Positions 32,860 to 40,303 of a stretch of 47,869 bases of DNA are shown here, one piece after another. This DNA comes from Chloroflexota bacterium (GTDB lineage: Bacteria; Chloroflexota; Limnocylindria; QHBO01). The notes under the pieces were generated by a model. It was not told where the DNA came from, did no database searches, and was given only the letters and a program-made list of their open reading frames with translations. Location of the stretch: the NCBI GenBank assembly GCA_025937535.1, contig JAICRD010000002.1, positions 1 to 47,869 of the forward strand. Direction: 5' to 3'. Position numbers and translations under genes: made by a program. Each line of letters starts with the position of its first letter. The first letter of the stretch is position 1.

Positions 32860-34354
32860 CGGGAGGCTGCGAGCGGCTGCGCTCGCGGCGGCCTGCCTGG
32901 CGCTGGTCCCGGGCGTCGTGTCGGCGCATGCCATCGGCGGCACGTTCCAGCTCCCGGTGCCCCTGTGGCTGTACCTGCTGGGTGCGGCGATTGCCGTCGG
33001 GGCATCGTTCGTCGTCACATCGCTCGTCACGCGAGCCGGCGGCCAGGCGTACGCGACGCGTCCGGTGCCGGATTCCATGGCCCGAGCCACGCGCACGATC
33101 CTGCGCATCGTGGGGCTGGCGTGGTGGTACGGCGCGATCTCCGTCGCCTTCGTGGTCGGCGACATCTCGCCGCTGCCCGGCGTGCTGTTCTGGATCGGCA
33201 TCTGGGTCGGCCTCCCGATTGTCGCCGCCCTCATCGGCAACGCCTGGCCGTCGCTCAGCCCGTTCCGGACGACCTTCGCCGGAATCGAATGGCTGGCGCA
33301 GCGACGCGGGGCACGCCGCGTCGACCTGGGAGTCGCCTATCCTCCGGGACTGGCGCGCTGGCCGGCCGTGGCGCTCCTCGCCGCGGGCATGTGGGCAGAG
33401 CTGATCCTCCCTGCCAGCGACGCGGCGCTCACCGTCGGGCTGCTCCTCGCGGCCTACACGGTGCTGACGCTGGCTGGCATGGTCGCCTTCGGCCAGATCG
33501 CCTGGCTGCGCAATGCCGAGCTGTTCGAGGTTGAGCTGGCATGGTTCGGACACATCGGCCCGATCGGTCGCCGATCCTCCAGCGCTGCGCTGTGCGAGGG
33601 CTGCGGCGAGGCGTGCAGCGTCGAGCGCTGCGTCGACTGCCCCGAGTGCTCGACGGCAGCCGAGGACGGCGAGCGCAGCCCGGTCCTGCGGCCCTGGATC
33701 GCCGGCCTCACCGACGTCGTGCGTGCCGGCTGGTCGGACGCCGCGTTCATCATCCTCGTCCTGGCGGGCGTCACCTACGACGGCCTGCGTGAGACGGCGT
33801 TTGGTGCGGCGCTGCTCGGGTGGCTCCTGCCGCCCATCACCGGGGCCTTCGGCATCACCCTCACCGCGTTCCTGCTCGTCGACACCGTGGCCTTCGCGCT
33901 CGTCGTGGCGGCCTTCCTGGCTGCCTTCGGCTGGGTCCTCTGGCTGACCGGCCGCATCGGCGCATCCACGGTGGCGCCACCCGGCGTCTACGCCGCCACG
34001 CTCCTGCCGATCGCGGCCGGCTACCTCATCGCCCATTACCTCACGCTCGTCATCCAGGGAGCGGTATGGCTCCCGTCGCTGCTGGTGGACCCGCTCATGA
34101 GCCTCGCGCCGGAGCTCGACTGGATCCCGGTCGCGCTGGTCTGGTACCTCAGCGTCGCGGCCATCGTCGGCGGGCACGTGGCGGGCATCGTGCTGGCGCA
34201 CCGACTCGCGATGCGCGACACCCCGCGGCGGGCAACCGTCGCGGGGCTGCCGATGGTGGCGCTCATGATCGCCTACACCGTGCTGAGCCTCTGGATCATC
34301 GCCCAGCCGATCGTGATCGAGCCCGGGCTCACGCCGGTGACCGGCCTCCGCTAG
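32849..34354 (+). CDS. Polytopic membrane protein with six-cysteine loop ('fenitrothion hydrolase'-like)
   Basis: 501 residues with an N-terminal signal-like helix ending VVSAHAIGG and about eleven more membrane helices. A soluble loop (about 240-280) holds a cysteine cluster CEGCGEACSVERCVDCPEC (C249, 252, 256, 261, 264, 267), which could bind a metal or iron-sulfur centre. Relatives in Actinomycetota and Chloroflexota are often labelled 'fenitrothion hydrolase' after an old cloning report; I recall this from annotation practice and do not trust it as a function. The ATG overlaps the lipoprotein gene by 11 bases. Its place among CopC/CopD, CcdA and TlpA suggests a role in copper or cytochrome oxidase assembly. 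This is inference. Confidence 0.7.
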   Translation: MTGSGRLRAAALAAACLALVPGVVSAHAIGGTFQLPVPLWLYLLGAAIAVGASFVVTSLVTRAGGQAYATRPVPDSMARATRTILRIVGLAWWYGAISVAFVVGDISPLPGVLFWIGIWVGLPIVAALIGNAWPSLSPFRTTFAGIEWLAQRRGARRVDLGVAYPPGLARWPAVALLAAGMWAELILPASDAALTVGLLLAAYTVLTLAGMVAFGQIAWLRNAELFEVELAWFGHIGPIGRRSSSAALCEGCGEACSVERCVDCPECSTAAEDGERSPVLRPWIAGLTDVVRAGWSDAAFIILVLAGVTYDGLRETAFGAALLGWLLPPITGAFGITLTAFLLVDTVAFALVVAAFLAAFGWVLWLTGRIGASTVAPPGVYAATLLPIAAGYLIAHYLTLVIQGAVWLPSLLVDPLMSLAPELDWIPVALVWYLSVAAIVGGHVAGIVLAHRLAMRDTPRRATVAGLPMVALMIAYTVLSLWIIAQPIVIEPGLTPVTGLR

Positions 34355-34357
34355 GCT
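34352..34357 (+). promoter_or_regulatory. -10-like box TAGGCT before ccdA
   Basis: TAGGCT overlaps the TAG stop of the upstream gene and ends seven bases before the GTG of ccdA, which lacks a Shine-Dalgarno site. This is the same spacing as other proposed leaderless starts in the window. Weak match; may be chance. Confidence 0.3.
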
Positions 34358-34364
34358 CGGCGCC

Positions 34365-35084
34365 GTGACCGACGTCAGCATCGCGCTCGCCATCGCTGCG
34401 GGCGCATTGAGCTTCCTCTCTCCATGCGTCCTCGCGCTGCTGCCGGTCTATCTCGCCTTCCTCGGCGAGGCCGCGGTGGCACCGAACGCGGCGGGCCCAT
34501 CGGCGGCGGTCCCCTCACGCGGCGGCAGCGTCCTGCCACAGGCGCTCCTGTTCGTCATCGGCTTCAGCGTGCTGTTCGTGGTGGTCGGCACCTCCATCGG
34601 CCTCTTCGGGGCCCCGCTGTTCCGCATCCCGGTGGCGCGCCAGGCGGCGGGCATCGCGGTGATCGCGCTGGGCATCGTGAGCACCGGGGCATTCGGACCG
34701 ATCCTCGACCGATTCCGGATCGGTCTCGACCCCGCGGCCCTGCCGACCGCGCGCTCGGTGCGCGCGCTGGCGCTCGGCGCGTTCGTCGCCATCGGCTGGA
34801 CGCCGTGCATCGGCCCGGTCCTCGGGGCGATCCTGACCATGGGCGCGTCGAGCGGCTCGACGGCGGTCGTCACCCTGCTGCTGGCGGCCTACTCGGTCGG
34901 CCTGGCGATCCCATTCCTGGTGGCGGCCATCGCCTTTCCACGGCTGCGCCCATTGGTCGAGGTCCTGCGGCGCCACCACCGGGTAGTGCAGGTGGTCAGC
35001 GGGCTCCTGATCGTGCTGATCGGCGTCCTGATCTTCCTGAACGCCTTCGAGCGGCTCGCGTCGCTCTTTACCTTCGTGCTCTAG
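34365..35084 (+). CDS. ccdA: Cytochrome c biogenesis protein CcdA (DsbD membrane domain)
   Basis: A 239-residue membrane protein of six helices that carries reducing power from cytoplasmic thioredoxin across the membrane. The two redox cysteines are C21 in LSFLSPCVLALLP and C148 in AIGWTPCIGPVLG, the family's paired motifs. GTG start. It should reduce outward-facing thiol proteins such as the TlpA-like protein 1.3 kb downstream, and so keep haem-attachment or copper sites reduced. Its TAG stop shares CTAG with the stop of the convergent aquaporin gene. Confidence 0.92.
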   Translation: MTDVSIALAIAAGALSFLSPCVLALLPVYLAFLGEAAVAPNAAGPSAAVPSRGGSVLPQALLFVIGFSVLFVVVGTSIGLFGAPLFRIPVARQAAGIAVIALGIVSTGAFGPILDRFRIGLDPAALPTARSVRALALGAFVAIGWTPCIGPVLGAILTMGASSGSTAVVTLLLAAYSVGLAIPFLVAAIAFPRLRPLVEVLRRHHRVVQVVSGLLIVLIGVLIFLNAFERLASLFTFVL

Positions 35085-35800
35085 GTGCCCTCCGGCGTCG
35101 CCGGCGTCACGTCTGGCTCGCCCTGCTCCTCCAGCGCGAACCGATACACCAGCGCGGCAACGGCAGCGCCGAGCAGCGGACCGATCCAGTACACGTACCA
35201 GTCGGCGAAGGTGCCCGATGACGCCGCAGGACCGAACCAGCGGGCCGGATTCATGGCGGCGCCGGTCAGTGGGCCACCCATCAGGACGTCGGCCGTCACC
35301 GCGAGGCCGATGGCGAAACCGCCCACCTTCGGCGCGCGCGGATCGATGGCAGTGCCGAACACAGCGAGCACCAGGACGACGGTCAGGATGGCCTCGACGA
35401 TGATGGCGCCCGTGACGCCGATCGCCGGATCCACGACCGGCGTGCCGGTCGCCACCGGCTGCCAGGATGCAACGTTGAAGACCGCCTGCAGCGCCAGGCC
35501 GGCGAGGAGCCCGCCGACCAGCTGGACGACCACGTAGAGCCCCGCGCGCACCGGCTCGATGCGTCCGGTGATCCACACGCCAAAGGTGACCGCGGGGTTG
35601 AAGTGCCCGCCCGAGATCGGGCCGAGCGCGGAGATCAGGACCGCGAGCGCCAGGCCGTGCGCGAGCGCGACGCCCACGAGCCCGCCGGCGTCCCCTCCCT
35701 GCAGATGCGAGCCGAGCACGACCGAGCCGGCGCCGATGAAGACGAACAGGAAGGTGCCGATGGCCTCGGCGACGAGGACGGCGGTCAGGCGCGGGGGCAT
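35081..35800 (-). CDS. MIP family aquaporin/glycerol channel
   Basis: A 239-residue channel with six membrane helices and both pore motifs: NPA at 68-70 in GGHFNPAVTFG and NPA at 184-186 in AAMNPARWFGPA. An Arg directly follows the second motif, as in water-selective channels. HFNPAVT and NPARWFGP favour an aquaporin Z-like pore over a glycerol facilitator. GAGG lies before the ATG. It follows the 39-aa membrane gene by 13 bases and converges on ccdA. Confidence 0.92.
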   Translation of the reverse strand: MPPRLTAVLVAEAIGTFLFVFIGAGSVVLGSHLQGGDAGGLVGVALAHGLALAVLISALGPISGGHFNPAVTFGVWITGRIEPVRAGLYVVVQLVGGLLAGLALQAVFNVASWQPVATGTPVVDPAIGVTGAIIVEAILTVVLVLAVFGTAIDPRAPKVGGFAIGLAVTADVLMGGPLTGAAMNPARWFGPAASSGTFADWYVYWIGPLLGAAVAALVYRFALEEQGEPDVTPATPEGT

Positions 35801-35813
35801 CGGTCTACCTCGC

Positions 35814-35933
35814 TCACATGAAGATCTTGATGAGGCCTACCACGATCACCGCGTAGAACGCGATCGCGAATGCGATGGCTGCGATCTTTGCGTTGCGCAG
35901 CCCACGACGTTCACGCCGCTCGTATCGGTCCAA
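35814..35933 (-). CDS. 39-residue single-helix membrane protein
   Basis: A short gene: TTG start at 35933 with GGAGGGG five bases upstream, and 39 codons before TGA. The product begins with a charged head (DRYERRERRGLRNAKI) followed by one membrane helix (AAIAFAIAFYAVIVVGL) and ends IKIFM. Spacing to the aquaporin (13 bases) suggests one transcript. No family is recognised; many genomes have such Arg-headed one-helix proteins. The strong ribosome site and clean topology support coding. Confidence 0.55.
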   Translation of the reverse strand: MDRYERRERRGLRNAKIAAIAFAIAFYAVIVVGLIKIFM

Positions 35934-36031
35934 GGATTCCCCTCCGTTCGCTCGAGTTGACGGGACGAGTGCTCAGCGTCCCGCGGGCATCATACGGAAT
36001 GGGGGATTCGCGCCGCGTAGGAGCGCAGCGA

Positions 36032-36107
36032 TGGCGCCCGCGGAGGGATTCGAACCCCCGACGCCCGCCTTAGGACGGCGGCGCTCTATCCACTGAGCTA
36101 CGCGGGC
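36032..36107 (-). tRNA. tRNA-Arg (CCT)
   Basis: The minus strand folds as a complete cloverleaf: acceptor GCCCGCG/CGCGGGC, a D-arm with AGTGGATA loop, anticodon stem CCGCC/GGCGG with loop GTCCTAA (anticodon CCT, plus-strand 36072-36074), and T-arm with TTCGAAT. Discriminator G and an encoded CCA end (36032-36034) are present. It reads AGG Arg codons, rare in this G+C-rich genome. Confidence 0.95.
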
Positions 36108-36128
36108 GGCGCGGCGCCAAGGGTACCG

Positions 36129-36134
36129 TAAGAT
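36129..36134 (+). promoter_or_regulatory. -10-like box TAAGAT before the glutaredoxin-like gene
   Basis: TAAGAT ends seven bases before ATG 36142, which has no Shine-Dalgarno site; an in-frame ATG at 36133 overlaps the box itself. The same hexamer precedes dcd and the type I copper protein. It supports a leaderless start at 36142. Confidence 0.45.
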
Positions 36135-36141
36135 GCGGCGC

Positions 36142-36372
36142 ATGCCGCGTCCGACCCTCTATGTCCGCGAGGGATGCCACCTCTGCGAGGACGCCAGCGT
36201 CCTCCTCGACGACATGCTCGGAACCGATGGCTGGGACGCGGTCGAGATCGATACCGATGACGACCTCCTCGTCCGCTACGCGCACCGCATCCCGGTGCTC
36301 GTGGTCGACGGCGAGGAGCGGGCGGAGCTGATCATCACGCGCCCCGACGTCGAGGCCGCCCTGGCGCGATGA
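36142..36372 (+). CDS. Glutaredoxin-like protein (DUF836 family)
   Basis: A 76-residue thioredoxin-fold protein: LYVREGCHLCEDASVLLDD has the redox CxxC (C12, C15), and RIPVLVVDG the cis-Pro. This is the small glutaredoxin-like DUF836 group, thought to work in thiol-disulfide exchange. I prefer ATG 36142 over ATG 36133 because of the TAAGAT element. It overlaps the TlpA-like gene by 4 bases (ATGA), so the two are coupled and probably co-work with CcdA upstream. Confidence 0.85.
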   Translation: MPRPTLYVREGCHLCEDASVLLDDMLGTDGWDAVEIDTDDDLLVRYAHRIPVLVVDGEERAELIITRPDVEAALAR

Positions 36373-36926
36373 TCCGCAGCGCGCTCCTCCGCCGGCGCGG
36401 CAGCCTTCTCTGGCTGGGCCTGATCGTGGTGCTGGCGCTGGTCCTCGGCTGGCTGGCGCTCACTCCCCTGCTGCGCGCCCCGACCGACGGAAGCATCGGC
36501 ACGCTGGTCGGCCGCCCAGCCCCCGCGCTCTCGGCCACCGACCTCGACGGCCGGACATGGTCGCTCGGCGATGCCGGCGACCGTCTCACCTGGGTCAACT
36601 TCTGGGCCACCAGCTGCGAGCCGTGCCGGACCGAGATGCCGGCGATGCAACGCCTGGCAGAAGTCCACGCCGATGACCTGCTCATCCTCGGCGTCGATTG
36701 GGGCGAGGAGGCATCGGCGGTGACGGACTTCGCGGACCGCTACGGCGTGACGTATCCGATCCTGCTCGACCCGGGTCTCGACAACTACTACCGCTGGGCG
36801 GGCACCGATGGGCTGCCGCGCCACTACTTCATCGGCGCCGATGGGACCGTCATGCGCGAGGTGATCGGTCCGCTCGATCCGGCGCGGATGGTTGCCATGC
36901 TCGCCGAGCTCGGGGTGTCTCGCTAG
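36369..36926 (+). CDS. TlpA/ResA-type membrane-anchored thioredoxin
   Basis: 185 residues: an N-terminal membrane anchor (about 12-32) and an extracytoplasmic thioredoxin domain with WVNFWATSCEPCRTEMP (C83, C86), then LILGVDWGEEASAVTDFADR and the cis-Pro segment GLPRHYFIGADG. It resembles ResA/TlpA/CcmG proteins, which reduce apocytochrome c or copper-site cysteines and are kept reduced by CcdA. ccdA lies 1.3 kb upstream. A strong hairpin terminator shared with the convergent copper protein lies 175 bases beyond its stop. Confidence 0.9.
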   Translation: MIRSALLRRRGSLLWLGLIVVLALVLGWLALTPLLRAPTDGSIGTLVGRPAPALSATDLDGRTWSLGDAGDRLTWVNFWATSCEPCRTEMPAMQRLAEVHADDLLILGVDWGEEASAVTDFADRYGVTYPILLDPGLDNYYRWAGTDGLPRHYFIGADGTVMREVIGPLDPARMVAMLAELGVSR

Positions 36927-37101
36927 ATCGCGTCCGCTGCTCCGGAAGGCGCCCTCGCGCGCGATTCCCACGGTGCGTCGAGGGCCGATGAGCGTGAGCC
37001 CCGCCCGGGCGCGCTGGTCTCGCATGCCACGACTCGATGGAGCGCGGAAATACAGCGCTGGATGCGCCTGGTGTGGAATGGACTCGATGTGTCGAGACAA
37101 G

Positions 37102-37133
37102 CAAACGCCCCCGGCATTCGCCGGGGGCGTTTG
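37102..37133. terminator. Strong hairpin terminator
   Basis: A perfect 14-bp stem, CAAACGCCCCCGGC (37102-37115) with GCCGGGGGCGTTTG (37120-37133) and loop ATTC. Its A/T-rich base gives a T-tract on both strands: TTTG on the plus strand and TTTGCTTGT on the minus strand. It lies 18 bases past the stop of the type I copper gene and also faces the TlpA-like gene. It is the clearest intrinsic terminator in the window. The 175 bases between the TlpA stop and the hairpin hold no gene I can see. Confidence 0.85.
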
Positions 37134-37151
37134 AGCTGCGTCGAGGAGTCG

Positions 37152-37601
37152 TCAGCCGACGACGACCGTCCCGCTCATGTCGGGATGGACGTCGCAGTGG
37201 AAGTAGTACTCCCCCGCCTCCTGGGCCGGGACCTCGATCGTCACGGTCTCGCCCTGGTTGATGACCTCGCCCTGCACGATCGCATCGCCATCCTTCTCGG
37301 TGAAGATGCTGATGTTGTGCGGAGCCGAGTCGTTGTTCACGAGCGTGATGGTGAATGCCTCGCCGGCCGGTGCCTCGATGGTGCTCGCATCGAAGGCGAG
37401 GTCGGCGGCGGTGATGGTCACCTCGCCGTTGCTGACGGTTGCGGTTCCGCCGTTTCCGCCGGCGGCCTGCGAGCCGGCCGGTGCCTCGCTGGCCGGGGTG
37501 CTCGAGCCGTCGTCGCTCGAGCATGCCACGAGCGCGAAGGCAAGGAGCGTTGTCAGTCCGATCGCGGCTGCGCGGCGCAGCCCGAAGAATCGAAGGTTCA
37601 T
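37152..37601 (-). CDS. Type I copper (plastocyanin/cupredoxin-like) lipoprotein
   Basis: A 149-residue lipoprotein: lipobox LVAC (C27), then a Ser/Ala/Gly-rich linker (about 28-58) and a cupredoxin domain. The blue-copper ligands are H95 in SAPHNISIF and the loop YYFHCDVHPDMSG (C136, H139, M142). It should carry electrons outside the membrane, for example to a cytochrome oxidase. The ATG at 37601 has AAAGGA about 11 bases upstream and TAAGAT at 37662-37657. It fits the copper/thiol theme of the neighbouring genes on the plus strand. Longer frames to 37877 are shadow. Confidence 0.9.
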   Translation of the reverse strand: MNLRFFGLRRAAAIGLTTLLAFALVACSSDDGSSTPASEAPAGSQAAGGNGGTATVSNGEVTITAADLAFDASTIEAPAGEAFTITLVNNDSAPHNISIFTEKDGDAIVQGEVINQGETVTIEVPAQEAGEYYFHCDVHPDMSGTVVVG

Positions 37602-37656
37602 GAAGGGGTTGGTCCTTTCGACGTGGTCAGTTGATGGGCGTCGGGGTGGCACTTGC

Positions 37657-37662
37657 ATCTTA
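37657..37662 (-). promoter_or_regulatory. -10-like box TAAGAT before the type I copper gene
   Basis: TAAGAT on the minus strand, 55 bases before the ATG at 37601. It gives a leader of about 50 bases that carries an AAAGGA ribosome site, so this use would be leadered, unlike the dcd and glutaredoxin examples. No clear -35. Confidence 0.35.
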
Positions 37663-37690
37663 CGTGCCCTGCCGTGTTGGGTCGAACGGC

Positions 37691-38572
37691 TCACTCGGCC
37701 GCGCGGTAACCCCCGCGCTCGGTGGCCTCGATCCTGATCGGCACCGCGCCCGGATCGTGCGTGAAGTAGCACCACCAGCCCTCGCTCGCGGCACGCGCGA
37801 CGAGCTCGTTGCGGACCTCGATGGCATCGATCGGGTAATCGTCGTACGCGGATGTCCAGCGCACTGGGATCTGCCAACGGGTCGGGATCAGGTCGCCCCA
37901 GAAGATGCCGCGGTCGGTCGGGTCGCCGGATCGACCGCCAGGCCGGTCGAGGCCGATGAGGACCGCTTGCGATCCGCGCGTGTGGCCGCCGGTGCGCAGG
38001 ACACGAACCCCGGACACGAGCTCGACCTCGCCATTGACCTCGGCCAGCTGACCGGCGGCACGAACGGCGTCCAGCTGCTCGACCTCCATGATGCCCTGGA
38101 CGCGAAGCTCGTCGCCGTGCGCCGCTTCGGCATCGTCGCGCTGGACGACGTAGCGCGCGTTCGGGAAGAGCGGGCGTCCATCGGTGTCCACCATCCCGCC
38201 GGCGTGGTCGTAGTGCAGGTGGGTGACGACGACGAAGTCGATGCTGGCCGGATCCTCCCCGACCGCGCGCAGCGCCTCGGTCGGATCGCCGCCCTCGACG
38301 CCCTTGATGTCGCGGTCCTTGTCATTCATCCGAACCCCGGTGCCGGTCTCGACGAGGATTCGCTTCCCGCCGGCCTCGATCAGCAGCAGGTTGAGCCGGC
38401 AGAGCAGCCGGCCGCGCTCATCGGTCTCGGTGAAGCGGCTCCACAGCGGCTTCGGGACCACGCCGAAGAAGCCTCCGGCGTCGGGCCGGAACCACCCCGC
38501 GCGCACCACGCGCACGCTGACGCCACCGGCGAAGGAGCGCGCCTCGCCGATCTCGTGCAGTGGCGGACTCAC
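37691..38572 (-). CDS. MBL-fold metallo-hydrolase
   Basis: 293 residues with the metallo-beta-lactamase zinc motif HLHYDH (H118, H120, D122, H123) in [18 protein letters not shown], the later ligand His in [13 protein letters not shown], the bridging Asp in FWGDLIP and a final His in [11 protein letters not shown]. The overall plan is close to lactonase/AiiA- and SoxH-like hydrolases, but the substrate cannot be read from sequence. It overlaps the dcd stop by 4 bases and ends the Dcd-NrdR group of genes. Confidence 0.9.
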   Translation of the reverse strand: MSPPLHEIGEARSFAGGVSVRVVRAGWFRPDAGGFFGVVPKPLWSRFTETDERGRLLCRLNLLLIEAGGKRILVETGTGVRMNDKDRDIKGVEGGDPTEALRAVGEDPASIDFVVVTHLHYDHAGGMVDTDGRPLFPNARYVVQRDDAEAAHGDELRVQGIMEVEQLDAVRAAGQLAEVNGEVELVSGVRVLRTGGHTRGSQAVLIGLDRPGGRSGDPTDRGIFWGDLIPTRWQIPVRWTSAYDDYPIDAIEVRNELVARAASEGWWCYFTHDPGAVPIRIEATERGGYRAAE

Positions 38573-39153
38573 TTGCGCGCGACTCGGCCGCGCTCGAAGT
38601 CGGCGTGATAGCGACTTGCCGTCGGATCGGTCTGTCCGCGATAGCGCGAGCCGATGCGTGCGTCCCCGTAGGCGACCTCGGCGGCCGAGCTGAGCCGCTG
38701 GAAGCTGATCTGGCCGATCTTCATGCCGTCGTACAGCTTGATCGGCAGGTTGGCGACGTTGGACAGCTCCAGGGTCAGCGTCCCCTCCCAGCCGGGATCG
38801 ACGTAGCCGGCGGTCGAGTGGATCATCAGCCCGAGCCGGCCGAGGCTCGAGCGCCCCTCGAGGCGCGCGACCAGGTCATTCGGCAGGGCGACGCGCTCGA
38901 AGGTGGCGCCGAGTACGAACTCGCCGGGATGCAGGACGAAGGGCTCGTCGCCGCTGATCTCGACCAGCTCCGTGAGCTCCGGCTGCTCGACGCGAGGGTC
39001 GATCACCGCGGTGCGGTTGTTGCGGAAGACCCTGAAGCGGTTGCCCACGTGCAGGTCGACGCTCGACGGCTGGACCGCGTCGGGCAGGTAAGGATCGATG
39101 ACGATCCGGCCGGCCTCGATCTCGGCCCGGATGTCGCGGTCGGACAGGATCAT
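38569..39153 (-). CDS. dcd: dCTP deaminase, probably bifunctional dCTP deaminase/dUTPase
   Basis: 194 residues. It converts dCTP to dUTP and, in the bifunctional group, on to dUMP, feeding thymidylate synthesis. Motifs are [40 protein letters not shown] and [19 protein letters not shown]. The HxTAG sequence and the close likeness of this block to the Mycobacterium tuberculosis enzyme, known to be bifunctional, favour deaminase plus dUTPase. E. coli Dcd has TAH at this place. The ATG follows a TAAGAT box by nine bases without a Shine-Dalgarno site. nrdR lies just upstream. Confidence 0.93.
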   Translation of the reverse strand: MILSDRDIRAEIEAGRIVIDPYLPDAVQPSSVDLHVGNRFRVFRNNRTAVIDPRVEQPELTELVEISGDEPFVLHPGEFVLGATFERVALPNDLVARLEGRSSLGRLGLMIHSTAGYVDPGWEGTLTLELSNVANLPIKLYDGMKIGQISFQRLSSAAEVAYGDARIGSRYRGQTDPTASRYHADFERGRVARK

Positions 39154-39162
39154 GCGGCGCTG

Positions 39163-39168
39163 ATCTTA
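39163..39168 (-). promoter_or_regulatory. -10-like box TAAGAT before dcd
   Basis: TAAGAT (minus strand) lies in the 28-base gap between nrdR and dcd, nine bases before the dcd ATG. The ATG has no Shine-Dalgarno site. It suggests a separate, leaderless dcd message in addition to any read-through from nrdR. Confidence 0.4.
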
Positions 39169-39181
39169 CCCGGGCGCACCC

Positions 39182-39643
39182 TCACTCGGTGCGGCCGCGG
39201 ATCAGCCGATCCACCTCGCGCTGCAGCGTCTCGATGTCGTCATAGGCGTGATAGACCGATGCGAACCGGATGTACGCGAGCTGATCGAGCTCGCGCAGCG
39301 CATCGGTTGCCAGGCGACCGATCTCGGTCGACGCAACCTCGGCATCGCCGCGGGCGCGCAGCTGAGCCTCGATCTCGTCGACGGCCGCCTCGACGCGGTC
39401 GAGCGTCACGGGGCGTTTCTGGAGCGCCTTCAGCAACCCCGCCCGGAGCTTGTCGCGGTCGAAGTCCTGCCGGCTGCCGTCGCGCTTGACGACGATGAGG
39501 CGAGCGCCTTCCGGTCGCTCGTAGGTCGTGAACCGATACGAGCACGCCTCGCACTCGCGCCGACGACGGATGGTTGAGCCGTTCTCCAGGTCACGCGAGT
39601 CGATGACGCGGGTGCCGTCGGACTCGCAGCGGGGACATCTCAT
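39182..39643 (-). CDS. nrdR: Transcriptional repressor NrdR
   Basis: A 153-residue zinc-ribbon/ATP-cone repressor of ribonucleotide reductase genes that senses ATP/dATP. The zinc ribbon has CPRC and CEAC, with the block DSRDLENGSTIRRRRECEAC; the ATP-cone begins LIVVKRDGSRQDFDRDKLRAG and ends AYIRFASVYHAY. I start at ATG 39643, where the ribbon begins; the open frame continues upstream through a region with two palindromes. No nrd genes are visible here; dcd follows, another deoxynucleotide-pool gene. Confidence 0.95.
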   Translation of the reverse strand: MRCPRCESDGTRVIDSRDLENGSTIRRRRECEACSYRFTTYERPEGARLIVVKRDGSRQDFDRDKLRAGLLKALQKRPVTLDRVEAAVDEIEAQLRARGDAEVASTEIGRLATDALRELDQLAYIRFASVYHAYDDIETLQREVDRLIRGRTE

Positions 39644-39650
39644 TCTGAGT

Positions 39651-39696
39651 ACACCACTAGTGGTACCTTGCGCCACGATACCACAACATGTAGGGC
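39651..39696. promoter_or_regulatory. Two candidate NrdR boxes in tandem before nrdR
   Basis: Box 1 (39651-39666) reads ACACCACTAGTGGTAC and contains the perfect palindrome ACCACTAGTGGT (39653-39664). Box 2 (39681-39696) reads CCACAACATGTAGGGC, matching the known NrdR consensus ACACwATATATwGTGT at about 11 of 16 positions. The centres are 30 bases apart, about three helical turns, as expected for tandem NrdR boxes. Autoregulation is likely; box 1 is a weaker consensus match. Confidence 0.5.
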
Positions 39697-39769
39697 ACCC
39701 GCCGCCGTCCACCCGGCCGGTCCGTACATCGGCGCGTAGTGACCGCTGGATCGAGCGCCCAGCGCCGGG

Positions 39770-40288
39770 TCACGCGCCGCGCTGGCGCTCCATGCGGGCG
39801 GCAACGGTCGCCTCGGCGGGCTTGCCGGGCTCCCAGTTGACCAGCACGTCCACGATCTCGGCCATCCGCATCCGCGCGTGCGTCACGTTGGCGTGGCCAC
39901 GCTTGTAGTAGATGTACGGCTCCTCGTCCTCGGGCGGCCGGTGCGGCAGGCGCGTGATGGCGCAGCCGCGCTCGACGGTCACGATGCCTCGCAGCGCGCG
40001 CTCGAGGTTGGCCTCGTACTCCATGTGCAGGCCGTGAAGCTCCTCCGGGGCGAGCATGTCCTGGAGCGCCTCCTCCTCCGCGTCGAGCGCCGCCTCATGG
40101 GCGGAGAGACGCTCCACGGTCTCCTCCGGCTCGAGGTCGCGGCGCCGGAGCGCGTCGATGTCATCGGCGACCTGCCCGAGCCGGCCGTCGATGCGCTGCG
40201 TCAGCTCGAACAGCTGGTTGCGGTACTGACCCAGCTCCTTGCCGGGACCGAAGACGCTCCTGCGGCGGCCGCCGAAGAGTGATGGCAT
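39770..40288 (-). CDS. Hypothetical coiled-coil protein
   Basis: A 172-residue soluble protein with a long Glu/Asp/Leu-rich coiled coil (about 20-115: FELTQRIDGRLGQVADDIDA, RLSAHEAALDAEEEALQDML) and a C-terminal part with IYYKRGHANVTHARMRMAEI. No domain recognised. It lies between nrdR and etfA; the gap to nrdR (126 bases) holds the NrdR-box-like sites and no other gene. A TAGGAT box precedes its ATG. Confidence 0.65.
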   Translation of the reverse strand: MPSLFGGRRRSVFGPGKELGQYRNQLFELTQRIDGRLGQVADDIDALRRRDLEPEETVERLSAHEAALDAEEEALQDMLAPEELHGLHMEYEANLERALRGIVTVERGCAITRLPHRPPEDEEPYIYYKRGHANVTHARMRMAEIVDVLVNWEPGKPAEATVAARMERQRGA

Positions 40289-40295
40289 GCGGGCG

Positions 40296-40301
40296 ATCCT
40301 A
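40296..40301 (-). promoter_or_regulatory. -10-like box TAGGAT before the coiled-coil gene
   Basis: TAGGAT (minus strand) lies between etfA and the coiled-coil gene, seven bases before its ATG, which lacks a Shine-Dalgarno site. Proposed leaderless start; no -35 is seen. Confidence 0.3.
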
Positions 40302-40303
40302 CC

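Noticed and set aside
32849-34354. Fenitrothion hydrolase as a real function
   Set aside because: The label is spread by annotation; the protein is a polytopic membrane protein with a cysteine loop in a copper/thiol locus and shows no hydrolase motif.
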